Positions 25,206-34,785 of a stretch of DNA of 64,000 nt are shown one piece after another (within the stretch, counting starts at the first letter, position 1; every line of letters starts with the position of its first letter). Origin of the DNA: Janibacter cremeus (lineage in GTDB: Bacteria > Actinomycetota > Actinomycetes > Actinomycetales > Dermatophilaceae); NCBI RefSeq assembly GCF_013409205.1, contig NZ_JACCAE010000001.1, positions 62,001 through 126,000 on the forward strand, in the 5' to 3' direction. Below the pieces are notes generated by a model, which did no database searches, was not told the origin of the DNA, and saw only the letters and a program-made list of their open reading frames with translations. A program made the translations under genes and the position numbers.

Positions 25206-26600
25206 CTAACCGACGCGCTCGGCCCGACCAAGAATTCCTTGGGGGCGCACGAGCAGGACGATGATGAGAGCCAGTAGTGCCCAGGCGTTCTGGAGCTCGG
25301 TGGGGAACCAGAGCGTCGACAGCTGGGCCACGAGACCGACGACCAGACTTCCGACCACGGCGCCGAAGGCGCTTCCGAGGCCACCGAGAATCACGCCGGC
25401 GAACATCAGCAACAGCAGGTTGAACCCCATGTCCCAGTAGACGGCTGTGGTCAGTCCGTAGAAGACGCCACCGAGGGCGGCCAGTCCGCCACCGAGGATC
25501 CACACGAAGAGGATCACTCGGTTGACGTCGATACCTGATGACTCGGCCAGGTCACGGTTGTCGGAGACCGCGCGCATGGCCTTCCCGATCCGCGTGCGCT
25601 GAAGCATCAATCCGACGCCGATGATGACGAGGATGGCGATGACCGTCACCGTGAGGTCCCGGGGCGTGATCGAGACCGGGCCGAAGTCGATCTCCTTCTG
25701 CAGCGCGTACTGGTCGTACTGCTGGCGCCTGCCGCCGTAGAGGACGAGGAGTAGGTGACGCAGGAACAGGGAGACACCGATCGAGATGATGAACATCTGG
25801 ATCAGCCCGGTGCCTCTCAGCCGCAGTGGCCGCCACAACCCGCGCTCGAGAACGGCACCCGCGGCCCCGCCGATGAGGATGGCGAGGACCGCAGCCAGCG
25901 CGAGGGGGAGGTTGAAGGCCCCGGCGGAGAAGAAGAAGGCGGCGATGGCGCCGAGGGTGACCAGCTCCCCGTGGGCGAAGTTGATCAGTCCGGTGGTCCC
26001 GAAGACGAGGGAGAGTCCCACCGAGGTGATGGCGATGATCGTGCCGTACTTCACCCCTTCGACGACGAGTTGGAGGAAACGGCCGGTGAACCCACTGCCG
26101 CTGGTGCCGGCGGATCCGGAGTCGGCCTGCGGGTCCGAGGCGCCCTCATCACCGGATGACGTCGCGGATGTCGTGGGTGTCGCGGCCTCCTGCTGCTCGT
26201 CGTTGGCGATGAGCGCGAAGATCACGGTGGAGTCCCGTCCGGACCTGACCTCCACCTCGGGTAGTTCCTCGCCACCCTTGTCCCGCGTCTTCATACCCTT
26301 GGGCAGGGTGTCGACATCCAGGGCGACCGAGTATGTGCCGGGCTCGGGGACCTCGATGCGCCACTCCCCCTCGGCGTCCGTGGTCGCGGTGCCGACCTCA
26401 CTCCCGTCAGCGGAGGCGGTCAGGGTGGCGCCCTTCACCGGTTCGCGGTCCGGCCCCCGCAAGGTGCCGGTGATTCCCACGCCGGTCGGCTCCTCGGCAG
26501 AGGTCGATGCTGTGGTCAGGGTGGTGCTCGCCCACGCAGCGGGCGCCACCAAGAGGGTGAAGAGCAGCGCCGCAAAGGCCACCGCGAAGCGCGTTCGCAC
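25206..26600 (-). CDS. livH: LivH-type permease fused to an N-terminal exported beta-sandwich-like domain
   Basis: A 464-residue protein, about 170 residues longer than ordinary LivH (~290). Residues 1-25 are a signal peptide ending APAAWAS. Residues ~38-130 look like a carboxypeptidase-regulatory or SpaA-like beta-sandwich: GVGITGTLRGPDREPVKGATL, then TTDAEGEWRIEVPEPGTYSV. A Ser/Thr/Gly/Ala linker (~135-170) leads to the permease (171-464) with VVEGVKYGTIIAITSVGLSLV, GLINFAHGELVTLGA and the coupling loop RTRIGKAMRAVSDNRDLAESSG. GTG at 26600 has GGAGGA 6 bases upstream, and the signal peptide begins exactly there, so the fusion is real. The extra domain should face the outside, where the binding protein docks. 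Confidence 0.92.
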   Translation of the reverse strand: MRTRFAVAFAALLFTLLVAPAAWASTTLTTASTSAEEPTGVGITGTLRGPDREPVKGATLTASADGSEVGTATTDAEGEWRIEVPEPGTYSVALDVDTLPKGMKTRDKGGEELPEVEVRSGRDSTVIFALIANDEQQEAATPTTSATSSGDEGASDPQADSGSAGTSGSGFTGRFLQLVVEGVKYGTIIAITSVGLSLVFGTTGLINFAHGELVTLGAIAAFFFSAGAFNLPLALAAVLAILIGGAAGAVLERGLWRPLRLRGTGLIQMFIISIGVSLFLRHLLLVLYGGRRQQYDQYALQKEIDFGPVSITPRDLTVTVIAILVIIGVGLMLQRTRIGKAMRAVSDNRDLAESSGIDVNRVILFVWILGGGLAALGGVFYGLTTAVYWDMGFNLLLLMFAGVILGGLGSAFGAVVGSLVVGLVAQLSTLWFPTELQNAWALLALIIVLLVRPQGILGRAERVG

Positions 26601-26640
26601 GTGCTGTCCTCCGGAAACGTCGTTGTTCGTAACGGTGTGG

Positions 26641-26697
26641 AGCGTAGCGTCACAACAGGGGATCTGGTGACCGGATGCTGGACAGTCACCTGACTGT
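26641..26697 (-). promoter_or_regulatory. Upstream region of the liv operon: candidate -10 and palindrome
   Basis: On the minus strand TACGCT (26641-26646) fits TANNNT and would give a ~35-base leader before livH. Upstream lies a perfect 16-bp palindrome, ACAGTCA-CC-TGACTGT (26682-26697), a likely regulator site. No strong -35 is seen. Confidence 0.4.
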
Positions 26698-26736
26698 GAC
26701 CTTACTCGGTGGGATCACTCGATTCCGGACATGAAA

Positions 26737-26770
26737 CCGCCCTCGATCTGCAACTGCGGATCGAGGGCGG
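26737..26770 (-). terminator. Terminator of tRNA-Pro
   Basis: A 12-bp stem (CCGCCCTCGATC with GATCGAGGGCGG) and a 10-base loop lie directly downstream of the tRNA. On the minus strand it is followed by TTTC. Good intrinsic terminator. Confidence 0.8.
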
Positions 26771-26775
26771 GTCGG

Positions 26776-26849
26776 TCGGGCTGACAGGATTTGAACCTGC
26801 GACCCCGTGACCCCCAGTCACGTGCGCTACCAAACTGCGCCACAGCCCG
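26776..26849 (-). tRNA. tRNA-Pro, anticodon GGG
   Basis: A 74-base cloverleaf: acceptor CGGGCTG/CAGCCCG, D-arm GCGC/GCGC, anticodon arm CGTGA-CTGGGGG-TCACG with anticodon GGG, and T-arm GCAGG-TTCAAAT-CCTGT. Discriminator base is A; CCA is not fully encoded (ACCG). All stems pair. It reads CCC/CCT proline codons. It is followed by its own terminator and lies alone between livH and der. Confidence 0.96.
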
Positions 26850-26948
26850 TGGCTGCTCCCTCAGGAGCCACGTCACCTTATCCCACGCGGGCCGCGCCAT
26901 CACAATCGACCCACTGTGTGTCCGGGACGCTTACTGCCCCAGCGCCGC

Positions 26949-28427
26949 TCAGCGCCGCCGGCGCCTCTCTCGCACCCTCACCGAGATCTCGATCGGGGTG
27001 CCGTCGAAGCCGAACTCCTCCCGCAGGCGCCGCTCCAGGAAGCGTCGGTAGCCGGCCTCGAGGAAGCCAGAGGTGAAGATCACGAAGCGGGGGGGACGGG
27101 TGGATGCCTGGGTCGCGAAGAGGATCCGCGGCTGCTTGCCTCCCCGCACGGGGTGGGGGTGACCGGCCACGATCTCCCCGAGGACGCCGTTGAGCCGGGA
27201 GGTGGGGATGCGGCGGTCCCACGACGCAAGAGCCGTGTCCAGGGCGGGCGTCAGCTTGTCCACGTGGCGACCGGTGAGCGCGGAGACGTTCACGCGCGGC
27301 GCCCAGGTGACCCGGACGAGCTCACGGTCGATCTCCTTCTCGAGGTAGTAGCGCCGCTCCTCGTCGAGCAGATCCCACTTGTTGTAGGCGATGACCAGGG
27401 CCCGACCGGTCTCGACGACCTGGCTGATGATGCGCAGGTCCTGCTCGGTGATCGACTCGTGGGTGTCGATGAGGACGACTGCGACCTCAGCCTTCTCCAG
27501 CGCTGCCTGCGTACGCAGGGAGGCGTAGAAGTCGGCTCCCCGGGTCTGGTTGACCCGTCGTCGGATCCCGGCGGTGTCGACGAAGTTCCACGGGCGGCCG
27601 CCGAGCTCGATGATCTCGTCGACGGGGTCGCGGGTGGTCCCGGCGACGTCGTCGACGACGACCCGCTCCTCCCCCGCGAGGCGGTTGAGCAGACTCGACT
27701 TGCCCACGTTGGGGCGGCCCACCAGGGCCACTCGACGGGGCCCTCCCTGCAGCGGGGCCTTGCCGGCGGCCGAGACCTGCGGCAGCACGTCGAGGACGGC
27801 GTCCAGGACGTCACCACTTCCCCGGCCGTGCAGCGCCGACAGGGGCATCGGTTCACCGAGTCCGAGGTTCCACAGGGCGGCTGCATCGGCCTCGAAGCGC
27901 TGGTCGTCGACCTTGTTGGCGACCAGCACGACCGGCTTGCCGGAGCGGCGCAGCAGCTTGACGACCGACTCGTCGTCGTCTGTGGCGCCGACGATGGCGT
28001 CAACGACGAAGATGACCACATCGGCCATCTCGATCGCGACCTCGGCCTGCTCGGCCACCCGTAGGTTGATCCCCTCGACACCGATCTCCCAGCCACCAGT
28101 GTCCAGCAGCGTGAAGTCGCGGCCGGCCCACTCCGCGTCGTAGGCGACGCGATCGCGGGTGACCCCCGGCGTGTCCTCCACCACGGCCTCGCGGCGCCGC
28201 AGGATGCGGTTGACCAGGGTCGACTTGCCGACATTGGGTCGCCCGATGATCGCGACGACGGGAAGGGGGCCGGTGGGCGTGTCGTCGACCGTCTCCTGAA
28301 AACCGTCGATGAGCGCCCGGTCCTCCGGCGTCAGCTCGAAGTCATCCAGACCCGCGCGCAGGACGCGCTCGATGCCATCGGCATGCTGCTCGTGCCCAGC
28401 GTCGGTCGGCTCGGGAGTGGTGTCCAC
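26949..28427 (-). CDS. der: Ribosome-biogenesis GTPase Der (EngA)
   Basis: A 492-residue protein with two tandem GTPase domains and a KH-like C-terminal domain; it acts in 50S ribosome maturation. First G1 motif is [13 protein letters not shown] with DTPGVTRDR, second is [13 protein letters not shown] with [17 protein letters not shown] and NKWD motifs follow. About 55 extra acidic residues precede the first domain, as in many actinobacteria. GTG at 28427 has AGGAG 5 bases ahead. Last gene of the xerD-to-der operon. Confidence 0.96.
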   Translation of the reverse strand: MDTTPEPTDAGHEQHADGIERVLRAGLDDFELTPEDRALIDGFQETVDDTPTGPLPVVAIIGRPNVGKSTLVNRILRRREAVVEDTPGVTRDRVAYDAEWAGRDFTLLDTGGWEIGVEGINLRVAEQAEVAIEMADVVIFVVDAIVGATDDDESVVKLLRRSGKPVVLVANKVDDQRFEADAAALWNLGLGEPMPLSALHGRGSGDVLDAVLDVLPQVSAAGKAPLQGGPRRVALVGRPNVGKSSLLNRLAGEERVVVDDVAGTTRDPVDEIIELGGRPWNFVDTAGIRRRVNQTRGADFYASLRTQAALEKAEVAVVLIDTHESITEQDLRIISQVVETGRALVIAYNKWDLLDEERRYYLEKEIDRELVRVTWAPRVNVSALTGRHVDKLTPALDTALASWDRRIPTSRLNGVLGEIVAGHPHPVRGGKQPRILFATQASTRPPRFVIFTSGFLEAGYRRFLERRLREEFGFDGTPIEISVRVRERRRRR

Positions 28428-28500
28428 GGTGCTCCTGGTGAAATCGGTTGGGAGTGACCCATTGTCGCAGTCATCGCCACGATGACCGCACGTGTGGGCG

Positions 28501-29199
28501 TCAGCTGGCCCACGCGGCGCGGACCACGGTCAGCACTGCCTCGACCGAGCCGTCGAAGTCCAGGTCCGAGGTGTCGACGGCGACGACACCGTCGGCGGCG
28601 ACGGTGAACTGCGAGACGGTGGAGTCGTCTTGGTCCCGCCGCACGACCTGGTCGCGGGTGGCGGCGATCGCGGCCTCGTCGCTGGCTCCGTGCACCTCGA
28701 GGGAACGGCGACGCAGCCGGGCCTCCTGGCTCGCGGTGAGCAGGATGCGCACGGGAGCATCGGGGGCGACCACGGTGGTGATGTCACGCCCCTCGGCGAC
28801 GCATGTGCCCCGACGCGCCGCGATGTCCTCGATGAGGGCCCGCTGGCGTCGCTGCATCTCGGTGCGCACCGCCGGCACGGTGGCCACCCGCGAGACCCGC
28901 GACGAGATCCCACTGCTGCGGATCGCCTCGGCAACATCGGTCCCCCCGACGTGCACGCTGGGTGCCGACGGATCGTCACCCATCTCCAGCGGTAGTGACA
29001 GTGCCGCCGCGCTGATGGCCTCGGGGTCCTGCAGGTCGACCTCGTCGTGCAGGCACCGCCACGTCAGGGCGCGGTACATCGCTCCGGTGTCCAGGTAGCC
29101 GCCGCCGACGCTGCTGGCGACGGCCCTCGAGACACTCGACTTGCCGGATCCGGAGGGTCCGTCGATGGCGATGACGAAGGGTGTGGGCTGGCTGGTCAC
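28501..29199 (-). CDS. cmk: Cytidylate kinase
   Basis: A 232-residue P-loop kinase that phosphorylates CMP and dCMP. The nucleotide loop is [57 protein letters not shown] and [14 protein letters not shown] follow family order. GTG at 29199 is the only good start and lacks a clear ribosome site; the gene is 22 bp after tyrA, so it is probably coupled. It lies between tyrA and der, as in most Actinobacteria. Confidence 0.95.
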   Translation of the reverse strand: MTSQPTPFVIAIDGPSGSGKSSVSRAVASSVGGGYLDTGAMYRALTWRCLHDEVDLQDPEAISAAALSLPLEMGDDPSAPSVHVGGTDVAEAIRSSGISSRVSRVATVPAVRTEMQRRQRALIEDIAARRGTCVAEGRDITTVVAPDAPVRILLTASQEARLRRRSLEVHGASDEAAIAATRDQVVRRDQDDSTVSQFTVAADGVVAVDTSDLDFDGSVEAVLTVVRAAWAS

Positions 29200-29221
29200 G
29201 AGGGGTCAGCCTAGTCGCTCC

Positions 29222-30346
29222 TCAGCCGTGGATCTGCCAACCCCGTGACTGCAGCGCCTCGGTAAGGGGTCCGGCGACCTGCGGCAGCACGTGGACCTCG
29301 GCCAACCCGAAGGGCAGGCCGAGGCCGTGGTCGAGCCGCAGGTCCTCGAGGTTGACGCCCTCCTCACCGATCTCGACGAGCAGTCGGGCCAGCTCACCGG
29401 GACTGTCGTCGACGACGACGCTGACGACCGCATACGTCGCCGTGCCGGCACCGTGCTTGCCCGGGATCCGCGAGTGCCCGGCGTTGCCGTCGGCGATGCT
29501 GCGCGCCAGGACGGCACGGGCTCCGGGCGCATCGGCGACGTTCGCCTCCTCCCCCAGCGCCTCCAGCGCGGTGACCACCCGGGTGACATCCGTGGACAGG
29601 TCGCGCAGGATCGCGGCCACGGCCGGAGCGTTGCCGGAGAGGATCTGGGTCCACAGCCCGGGGTCGCTGGCCGCGATCCGGGTGACGTCCCGCACTCCTT
29701 GGCCGGCAAGCCCGATGGCCTGCTCGCTCAGGTGCTCCAGACGCGCGGCGACGAGGGAGGCAGCCACCTGCGGCACGTGCGAGACGGCGGCCACGGCGGC
29801 ATCGTGGTCGAGCGGGCTGAGTGTGCTCACCGCAGCGCCGGTCGCCCGGGCGAGGCGGCCCACGAGCTCGGTGGCCCGGCCGTCGGTGGTCTCGTGCGGG
29901 CAGAGCACCCATGCCCGGCCCTCGAAGAGGTCGGCCCGGCCGCTGATCGCGCCTGAGCGTTCGCGACCGGCCATCGGGTGGGAGCCCAGGTATCGGTCCA
30001 GCGCCACCCCGGCCCGCACGACATCGGCGAGGATGACCTGCTTGACGGACGTGACGTCGGTGACGACTGCCTCCGGCCACCGGCGCAGCGACTCCAGCAC
30101 CAGGCCGGGGGCGACGTCGGGGGGCGTGGCGACGACCACAAGTCCCGGGGCCACTTCGCCGGTGATCCGCCCGGCCCCCAGGTCACGGGCCAGGGCCACG
30201 GATGTCTCGGACTGGTCCTCGAGGGAGACGTCGACGCCGACCGCCCGCAGCGCCAGTCCGACGCTCGTACCGATCAGTCCGGTACCGATGACGTGTACCG
30301 GCGGGAGTCCGGAGGCGGCACCCTTCGCCTCCGCCGAGGTCGTCAC
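29222..30346 (-). CDS. tyrA: Prephenate dehydrogenase
   Basis: A 374-residue enzyme that oxidatively decarboxylates prephenate to 4-hydroxyphenylpyruvate for tyrosine synthesis. Rossmann loop VIGTGLIGTSVGLAL is near the N-terminus; GSHPMAGRERSG is the family's active-site stretch. The C-terminal ~75 residues form an ACT-like domain (VVSVVVDDSPGELARLLVEIGEEGVNLEDLR), which suggests feedback control by an aromatic amino acid. GTG at 30346 overlaps the pseudouridine-synthase stop by 4 bp (GTGA). Confidence 0.93.
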   Translation of the reverse strand: MTTSAEAKGAASGLPPVHVIGTGLIGTSVGLALRAVGVDVSLEDQSETSVALARDLGAGRITGEVAPGLVVVATPPDVAPGLVLESLRRWPEAVVTDVTSVKQVILADVVRAGVALDRYLGSHPMAGRERSGAISGRADLFEGRAWVLCPHETTDGRATELVGRLARATGAAVSTLSPLDHDAAVAAVSHVPQVAASLVAARLEHLSEQAIGLAGQGVRDVTRIAASDPGLWTQILSGNAPAVAAILRDLSTDVTRVVTALEALGEEANVADAPGARAVLARSIADGNAGHSRIPGKHGAGTATYAVVSVVVDDSPGELARLLVEIGEEGVNLEDLRLDHGLGLPFGLAEVHVLPQVAGPLTEALQSRGWQIHG

Positions 30347-31269
30347 AGCCCCGCGGCCTTGTAGAGCTTGCCGATCTCGTTGCGGTTGAGCGGTCGCCAC
30401 CGACCGGACTTCGTCGTGCCGAGCGCGATCGGACCGACCTGCGTGCGCACGAGCGAGAGCACCGGGTGGCCGACCTGCTCGAGCATCCGGCGCACGATGT
30501 GCTTGCGGCCCTCGTGCAGGATCACCTCGACGATCGCCTTCCCCGGGCGGGAGTCGATGATCCGGAAGGAGTCGACCGCGACCGGCCCGTCGTCGAGCTC
30601 GATGCCCTCGCGCAGGCGCTTGCCGAGGTCCTTGGCCACCGGCCCGGGGACCTCGGCGACGTAGGTCTTCAACACGCCGTGGGCGGGGTGCTGCAGGCGG
30701 TGTGCCAGGTCCCCGTCGTTGGTGAGGATCAGCAGTCCCTCGGTGTCGGCGTCCAGCCGGCCGACGTGGAAGAGCCGCTCGGGGCGCCCTGCGACGTAGT
30801 CACCGATGTTGAGCCGCCCGAGCTCGTCGGACATCGTCGTGACGACCCCCACCGGCTTGTTGAAGGCGAGGTAGACCCGCGACTCGTCCAGCTGCACGCG
30901 CTCACCGTCGACGTGCACCGTCTGGTTGAGGGGGTCGACCCGCACCCCGAGCTCGGTGACCACGTGGCCGTCGACCATCACGCGGCCGTCGGTGATCAGC
31001 TCCTCGCACGCGCGGCGGGAGCCGATTCCCGCAGCGGCGAGCACCTTCTGCAGTCGAGTGCCCTTGGGGTCGTGGACATCGATCCGGGGTCCCTTGGGCT
31101 CCGGCGGGGCGAGGTCGGGCTGACCGGGCCGAGTACGTCCGGTCGTGCCCCGGTCGGGCTGTTGGCGGCCCTGTCCGGACCGTCGGCGCTGGCCCGGGCC
31201 GCGGTTGGGGCCGCGGCCGCTGGGTGCTCCGGAGCCACCGGAGGGGCGTCGGTTGCGGGGCGGGGTCAT
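30343..31269 (-). CDS. rRNA pseudouridine synthase, RluB/RsuA family
   Basis: A 308-residue enzyme that isomerises a uridine in rRNA, most likely 23S position 2605 as in RluB. The first ~65 residues are a Gly/Arg/Pro-rich basic tail. An S4 RNA-binding domain follows (RLQKVLAAAGIGSRRACEELI), then the catalytic core with the active-site aspartate in VGRLDADTEGLLILTNDG and the C-terminal GRKHIVRRMLEQVGHPVLSL. ATG at 31269 overlaps the scpB stop by 4 bp. The exact target base is not deducible. Confidence 0.92.
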   Translation of the reverse strand: MTPPRNRRPSGGSGAPSGRGPNRGPGQRRRSGQGRQQPDRGTTGRTRPGQPDLAPPEPKGPRIDVHDPKGTRLQKVLAAAGIGSRRACEELITDGRVMVDGHVVTELGVRVDPLNQTVHVDGERVQLDESRVYLAFNKPVGVVTTMSDELGRLNIGDYVAGRPERLFHVGRLDADTEGLLILTNDGDLAHRLQHPAHGVLKTYVAEVPGPVAKDLGKRLREGIELDDGPVAVDSFRIIDSRPGKAIVEVILHEGRKHIVRRMLEQVGHPVLSLVRTQVGPIALGTTKSGRWRPLNRNEIGKLYKAAGL

Positions 31270-31919
31270 GGGCGGGCCTCACTCACGAGATCGTCGAGCA
31301 CTGCTGCATCGGGGAGGTAGGGGGCGAGCGGGGGCAGGTCGTCCAGGGAGTTCAGTCCCATCCGCTCGAGGAAGTAGGGGGTCGTGCCGTAGAGGGTCGC
31401 GCCGGACTCCTCGTCCTTGGTGACCTCGGTGATCAGTCCGCGGGTGAGCAGGGTGCGCACCACGCCGTCGACGTTGACGCCGCGCACGGCGCCGATGCGG
31501 GCCCGCGAGACCGGCTGGCGGTAGGCGATGACCGCGAGGGTCTCCAGCGAGGCCCTCGTCAGCTTGGCCTGCTGCCCGTCCAGGATGAATCGCTCGACGA
31601 CCGGCGCGTAGGCGGCATGGCTGTAGAAGCGCCACCCGCCGCCGACGTTGCGCACGGTGAAGCCGTGGTCGCCGCCGGCGTACTCGAGCTCGATGGTCGT
31701 CAGGAGGGTGCGCACCTCCTCGACGGGGAGTTCCAGCACGGACGCGAGGGCGAAGTCGCTCACGGGCTCCTCGACGACCATCAGGACGGCCTCGATCGCC
31801 CCCTTCGCTCCCCCGGGCAGCTCGCCGACGTCGAAGGCGACCTGGACGTCCTCACCCTCCGGCCCGGAGGCGACGTCCGCCTCCTCGGGGAGGTCGGCGC
31901 GGTCGGTGGGCTCACTCAT
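31266..31919 (-). CDS. scpB: Segregation and condensation protein B
   Basis: A 217-residue protein with two winged-helix domains, which dimerises and binds ScpA in the SMC condensin complex. Family sequence is clear: AIEAVLMVVEEPVSDFALASVL, FTVRNVGGGWRFYSH, LTRASLETLAVIAYRQPVSRARIGAVRGV, and LYGTTPYFLERMGL. ATG at 31919 overlaps scpA by 8 bp. A longer frame upstream lies inside scpA and was rejected. The acidic N-terminal 35 residues are lineage-typical. Confidence 0.95.
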   Translation of the reverse strand: MSEPTDRADLPEEADVASGPEGEDVQVAFDVGELPGGAKGAIEAVLMVVEEPVSDFALASVLELPVEEVRTLLTTIELEYAGGDHGFTVRNVGGGWRFYSHAAYAPVVERFILDGQQAKLTRASLETLAVIAYRQPVSRARIGAVRGVNVDGVVRTLLTRGLITEVTKDEESGATLYGTTPYFLERMGLNSLDDLPPLAPYLPDAAVLDDLVSEARP

Positions 31920-32796
31920 CGTTGTTCTCTCCATCATCGGGCGAAGGGGGCGGCGCATCCGCTTCGTCGAACTCGGCGCCAACCTCCACGGTGCCATCGT
32001 CGCTGCCGGTCCACCGCACCTCCAGCTCGCCGAGTGCCTCCTGCTGGTCGAAGACGACCTGCTGGTCGCGGAATAGCTCGAGAAGTGCCAGGAAGCGTGC
32101 GACCACCATCTGGGTGGAGTCCGCGTCCGCCACCAGGGTGGCGAAGGAGAGGGTGCCCTCGGCGCGCAGCCGGTCGACGACCAGGACGGCCTGCTCACGC
32201 ACGCTCACGGCGGAGGCGTGCAGGTGGGTCAGCCCGACGGTCTCCGGCTCTTTGGGGGTCAACGTCCGCGCGGCCACCATCGCCAGCTGCTCCGGGGTGA
32301 CGGTCATGACCAGCTCCGGCAGCAGCGTGGCCAGACGCGGCTCCAGGCCGGCCTGCCGCGGGGTCATCCGGCCGGTCGTGGCCATCGTCGCCTCGACATG
32401 ATCGGCCACGTCCTTGAAGGCGCGGTACTGCAGCAACCGGGCGAAGAGCAGGTCCCGCGCCTCGATCAGCTCCAGGTCCTCCTCGTCGGTCTCCCTGGTG
32501 TTGGGCAGCAGCCGGGCGGCCTTGAGGTCCAGCAGTGTCGCGGCGACGAGAAGGAACTCGCTGGTCTGGCCGAGGTCCCATGCGGGCTCGCTGGCCTGCA
32601 GCGCCCGCAGGTGTGCCATGAACTCGTCGGTGACCCTGGCAAGGGAGATCTCGGTGATGTCCAGCTGGTGCTTGGAGATCAGGCCGAGCAGCAGGTCGAA
32701 GGGGCCCTCGAAGTTGTCCAGGTGGACGGTGAAGGCCTTCTCGGACCCGCGTGTGGTGATGACCCCGCCGGGAACCGCGGTGTCAGCGCCGTTCAC
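31912..32796 (-). CDS. scpA: Segregation and condensation protein A (kleisin)
   Basis: A 294-residue kleisin that bridges the SMC heads and ScpB. The N-terminal helix region FTVHLDNFEGPFDLLLGLISKHQLDITEISL is diagnostic, followed by FLLVAATLLDLKAARLLP and a C-terminal winged helix with STQMVVARFLALLELFRDQQV; the tail is acidic. GTG at 32796 is 5 bp after the parA-like stop. Function: chromosome compaction and segregation. Confidence 0.95.
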   Translation of the reverse strand: MNGADTAVPGGVITTRGSEKAFTVHLDNFEGPFDLLLGLISKHQLDITEISLARVTDEFMAHLRALQASEPAWDLGQTSEFLLVAATLLDLKAARLLPNTRETDEEDLELIEARDLLFARLLQYRAFKDVADHVEATMATTGRMTPRQAGLEPRLATLLPELVMTVTPEQLAMVAARTLTPKEPETVGLTHLHASAVSVREQAVLVVDRLRAEGTLSFATLVADADSTQMVVARFLALLELFRDQQVVFDQQEALGELEVRWTGSDDGTVEVGAEFDEADAPPPSPDDGENNDE

Positions 32797-32801
32797 GGCC
32801 G

Positions 32802-33749
32802 TCAGGGCGACCCGCCGCGCGAGATGAGCTCGCGGGCCAGCTGTCGGTAGGCGTTCGCGCCGGAGTGGCCCGTGGCGTAGGTGGTGATCGGCTCGGCGGC
32901 GAGCGTGGCGTCGGGGAACTTCACCGTGCGGGAGATGACGGTGTGGAAGACCTTGTCACCGAAGTGCTCGACGACCGACTCCACGACCTCACGGCTGTGC
33001 AGGGTGCGCCCGTCGTACATCGTCCCGAGGATCCCGTCGATGTTCAGTGCGGGGTTGAGCCGGTCGGTGATCTTGTCGATCGTCTCGACGAGCAGGGCGA
33101 CGCCACGCATGGCGAAGTACTCGGTCTCGAGCGGGATGATCACGCCGTGGGCGGCGGTCAGCGCGTTGACGGTGAGCAACCCGAGTGAGGGCTGGCAGTC
33201 GATGAGGATGACGTCGTAGTCGTCGACGACCGGGCGCAGCACACGCGAGAGGATCTGCTCGCGGGCGACCTCGCCGACGAGCTGGACCTCCGCGGCGGAC
33301 AGGTCGATGTTGGCCGGGGCCACGTCCAGACCCTCGACCGAGGTGCGCTGGATGATCTCGCCGATGTCGTGGCCACGCGAGACCAGCAGGTCGTAGATCG
33401 TCGTGTCGAGCGAGTGCGTGGGCACGCCCAGACCGACGGACAGTGCACCCTGGGGGTCGAAGTCGACGAGCAGCACACGACGTCCGGCCTCGACCAGTGC
33501 GGCGCCGAGGTTGATCGTCGTGGTCGTCTTGCCGACCCCGCCCTTCTGGTTGCACATCGCGATGATGCGCGCCGGGCCGTGGGAGGCCAACGGCTGGGGC
33601 TCCGGGAACGTGGGCAGGGGTCGACCGGTCGGCCCGTTCTGGGTCCACTCGTGCTCGATGTCGAGCGGCGGCGTCACCTCGGATGCCACAGTCGGATCAC
33701 TCCATCGCGTCTCGCGTACGTTCAGCATCTCGCTGATCAGCGATGACAC
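32802..33749 (-). CDS. ParA-family chromosome-partitioning ATPase
   Basis: A 315-residue deviant-Walker ATPase: CNQKGGVGKTTTTINLGAAL, later LLVDFDPQGALSVGLG and IDCQPSLGLLTVNALTAA. About 60 residues precede the ATPase core. Start is unsettled: GTG at 33749 (2 bp after xerD) or ATG at 33728; neither has a strong ribosome site, as expected if translation is coupled to xerD. No parB is adjacent; this is the second ParA type found in actinobacterial xerD-scpAB loci (Rv1708 in mycobacteria), not a plasmid partition cassette. Role in segregation is inferred. Confidence 0.9.
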   Translation of the reverse strand: MSSLISEMLNVRETRWSDPTVASEVTPPLDIEHEWTQNGPTGRPLPTFPEPQPLASHGPARIIAMCNQKGGVGKTTTTINLGAALVEAGRRVLLVDFDPQGALSVGLGVPTHSLDTTIYDLLVSRGHDIGEIIQRTSVEGLDVAPANIDLSAAEVQLVGEVAREQILSRVLRPVVDDYDVILIDCQPSLGLLTVNALTAAHGVIIPLETEYFAMRGVALLVETIDKITDRLNPALNIDGILGTMYDGRTLHSREVVESVVEHFGDKVFHTVISRTVKFPDATLAAEPITTYATGHSGANAYRQLARELISRGGSP

Positions 33750-33751
33750 TA

Positions 33752-34678
33752 TCAGCGGGCACGGGGGTGACTCTGCGCATAGACCTCACGCAGTTGCTGG
33801 ACGGTCACCATCGTGTAGATCTGCGTGGTCGTCACGGACGCGTGCCCCAGCAGCTCCTGGACCACCCGCACGTCGGCGCCGCCCTCCAGCAGGTGGGTCG
33901 CGAAGGTGTGGCGGAGCGTGTGCGGTGAGACGTGACCGGTCAGGCCGGCGCGCTCCGCAGCGGCGGTGATGACCGTCCACGCGCTCTGCCGGGAGAGGCG
34001 GGCCCCTCGCTGGTTGAGGAAGAGCGCGGGACCCGCCTTCCCCTTGGCGCCCAGACCGGGCCGTCCACGCACCAACCAGACCTCGACGGCCTCGCAGGCG
34101 TAGGAACCGAGCGGCACGATCCGCTCCTTGCCACCCTTGCCGAAGAGTCGCGCCGCTCCCGCCTCGAGGTCGAGGTCGTCCACGTCCAGGCCGACGGCCT
34201 CGGAGATGCGCGCCCCGGTCCCGTACAGCACCTCGAGCAGGGCCCGGTCGCGCAGCGGCAGCGCCCCGTCGCCGACGCCGGCCGCGTCGAGCAGCCGCGT
34301 CACCTCCCCCACGCTGATGGCCTTCGGCAGGCGCGAAGGGGGCGCCGGCGGGGCGACGTCCCCGGCAGGGTCGTGCGGGGTCTCCCCCTCGAGGACAAGG
34401 AACTTGTGCAGTCCGCGCACGGCGGTCAGCGAACGGGCGGCCGAGCTGGCGGCCAACGGCGGATGGTTCTCGTCACCGGAGCGCAGGGAGGCGAGGAATC
34501 CGGCGACGTGGGCCTCGGTGACCTGGTTCGGTGCGGTGACACCTTGGCTGACCAGGTGGTCGAGGTATCGCCGTGAGTCGCGCGTGTAGGCCGTCAGCGT
34601 GTGGGCGGAGACTCCTCGCTCGACGTCCAGCTGCGTCAGCCAGGTCCGCACGGCCCGCTCCATCGGGGTCGTGCTCAC
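33752..34678 (-). CDS. xerD: Tyrosine recombinase XerD
   Basis: A 308-residue tyrosine recombinase that, with XerC, resolves chromosome dimers at dif. N-terminal SAM-like DNA-binding region (residues ~5-95) with [18 protein letters not shown], then the catalytic domain with Arg in [12 protein letters not shown], Lys in [40 protein letters not shown] (His and the nucleophilic Tyr). GTG at 34678 gives the usual family length; ATG at 34663 is an alternative. It heads the operon and is housekeeping, not a prophage integrase. Confidence 0.93.
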   Translation of the reverse strand: MSTTPMERAVRTWLTQLDVERGVSAHTLTAYTRDSRRYLDHLVSQGVTAPNQVTEAHVAGFLASLRSGDENHPPLAASSAARSLTAVRGLHKFLVLEGETPHDPAGDVAPPAPPSRLPKAISVGEVTRLLDAAGVGDGALPLRDRALLEVLYGTGARISEAVGLDVDDLDLEAGAARLFGKGGKERIVPLGSYACEAVEVWLVRGRPGLGAKGKAGPALFLNQRGARLSRQSAWTVITAAAERAGLTGHVSPHTLRHTFATHLLEGGADVRVVQELLGHASVTTTQIYTMVTVQQLREVYAQSHPRAR

Positions 34679-34785
34679 GGACAGCGTTTCCCTTCCGCAG
34701 ACGTGGGTGACTTCGTCGGGCCGTGGACACGCCATTGTGCCCACGGGTGGCGAAGCCACGTCGGGAGTTTAGGCGGCGTGTGTGA

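Noticed and set aside
26715-26903. 62-codon minus-strand frame over the tRNA
   Set aside because: Overlaps the tRNA-Pro and its terminator completely.
32802-33749. ParA as a plasmid partition gene
   Set aside because: No parB or parS-like repeats, and it is locked in the xerD-scpAB order.
33752-34678. Tyrosine recombinase as a sign of an integrated element
   Set aside because: Normal XerD length and motifs, inside a conserved housekeeping operon; no attachment site or phage genes.
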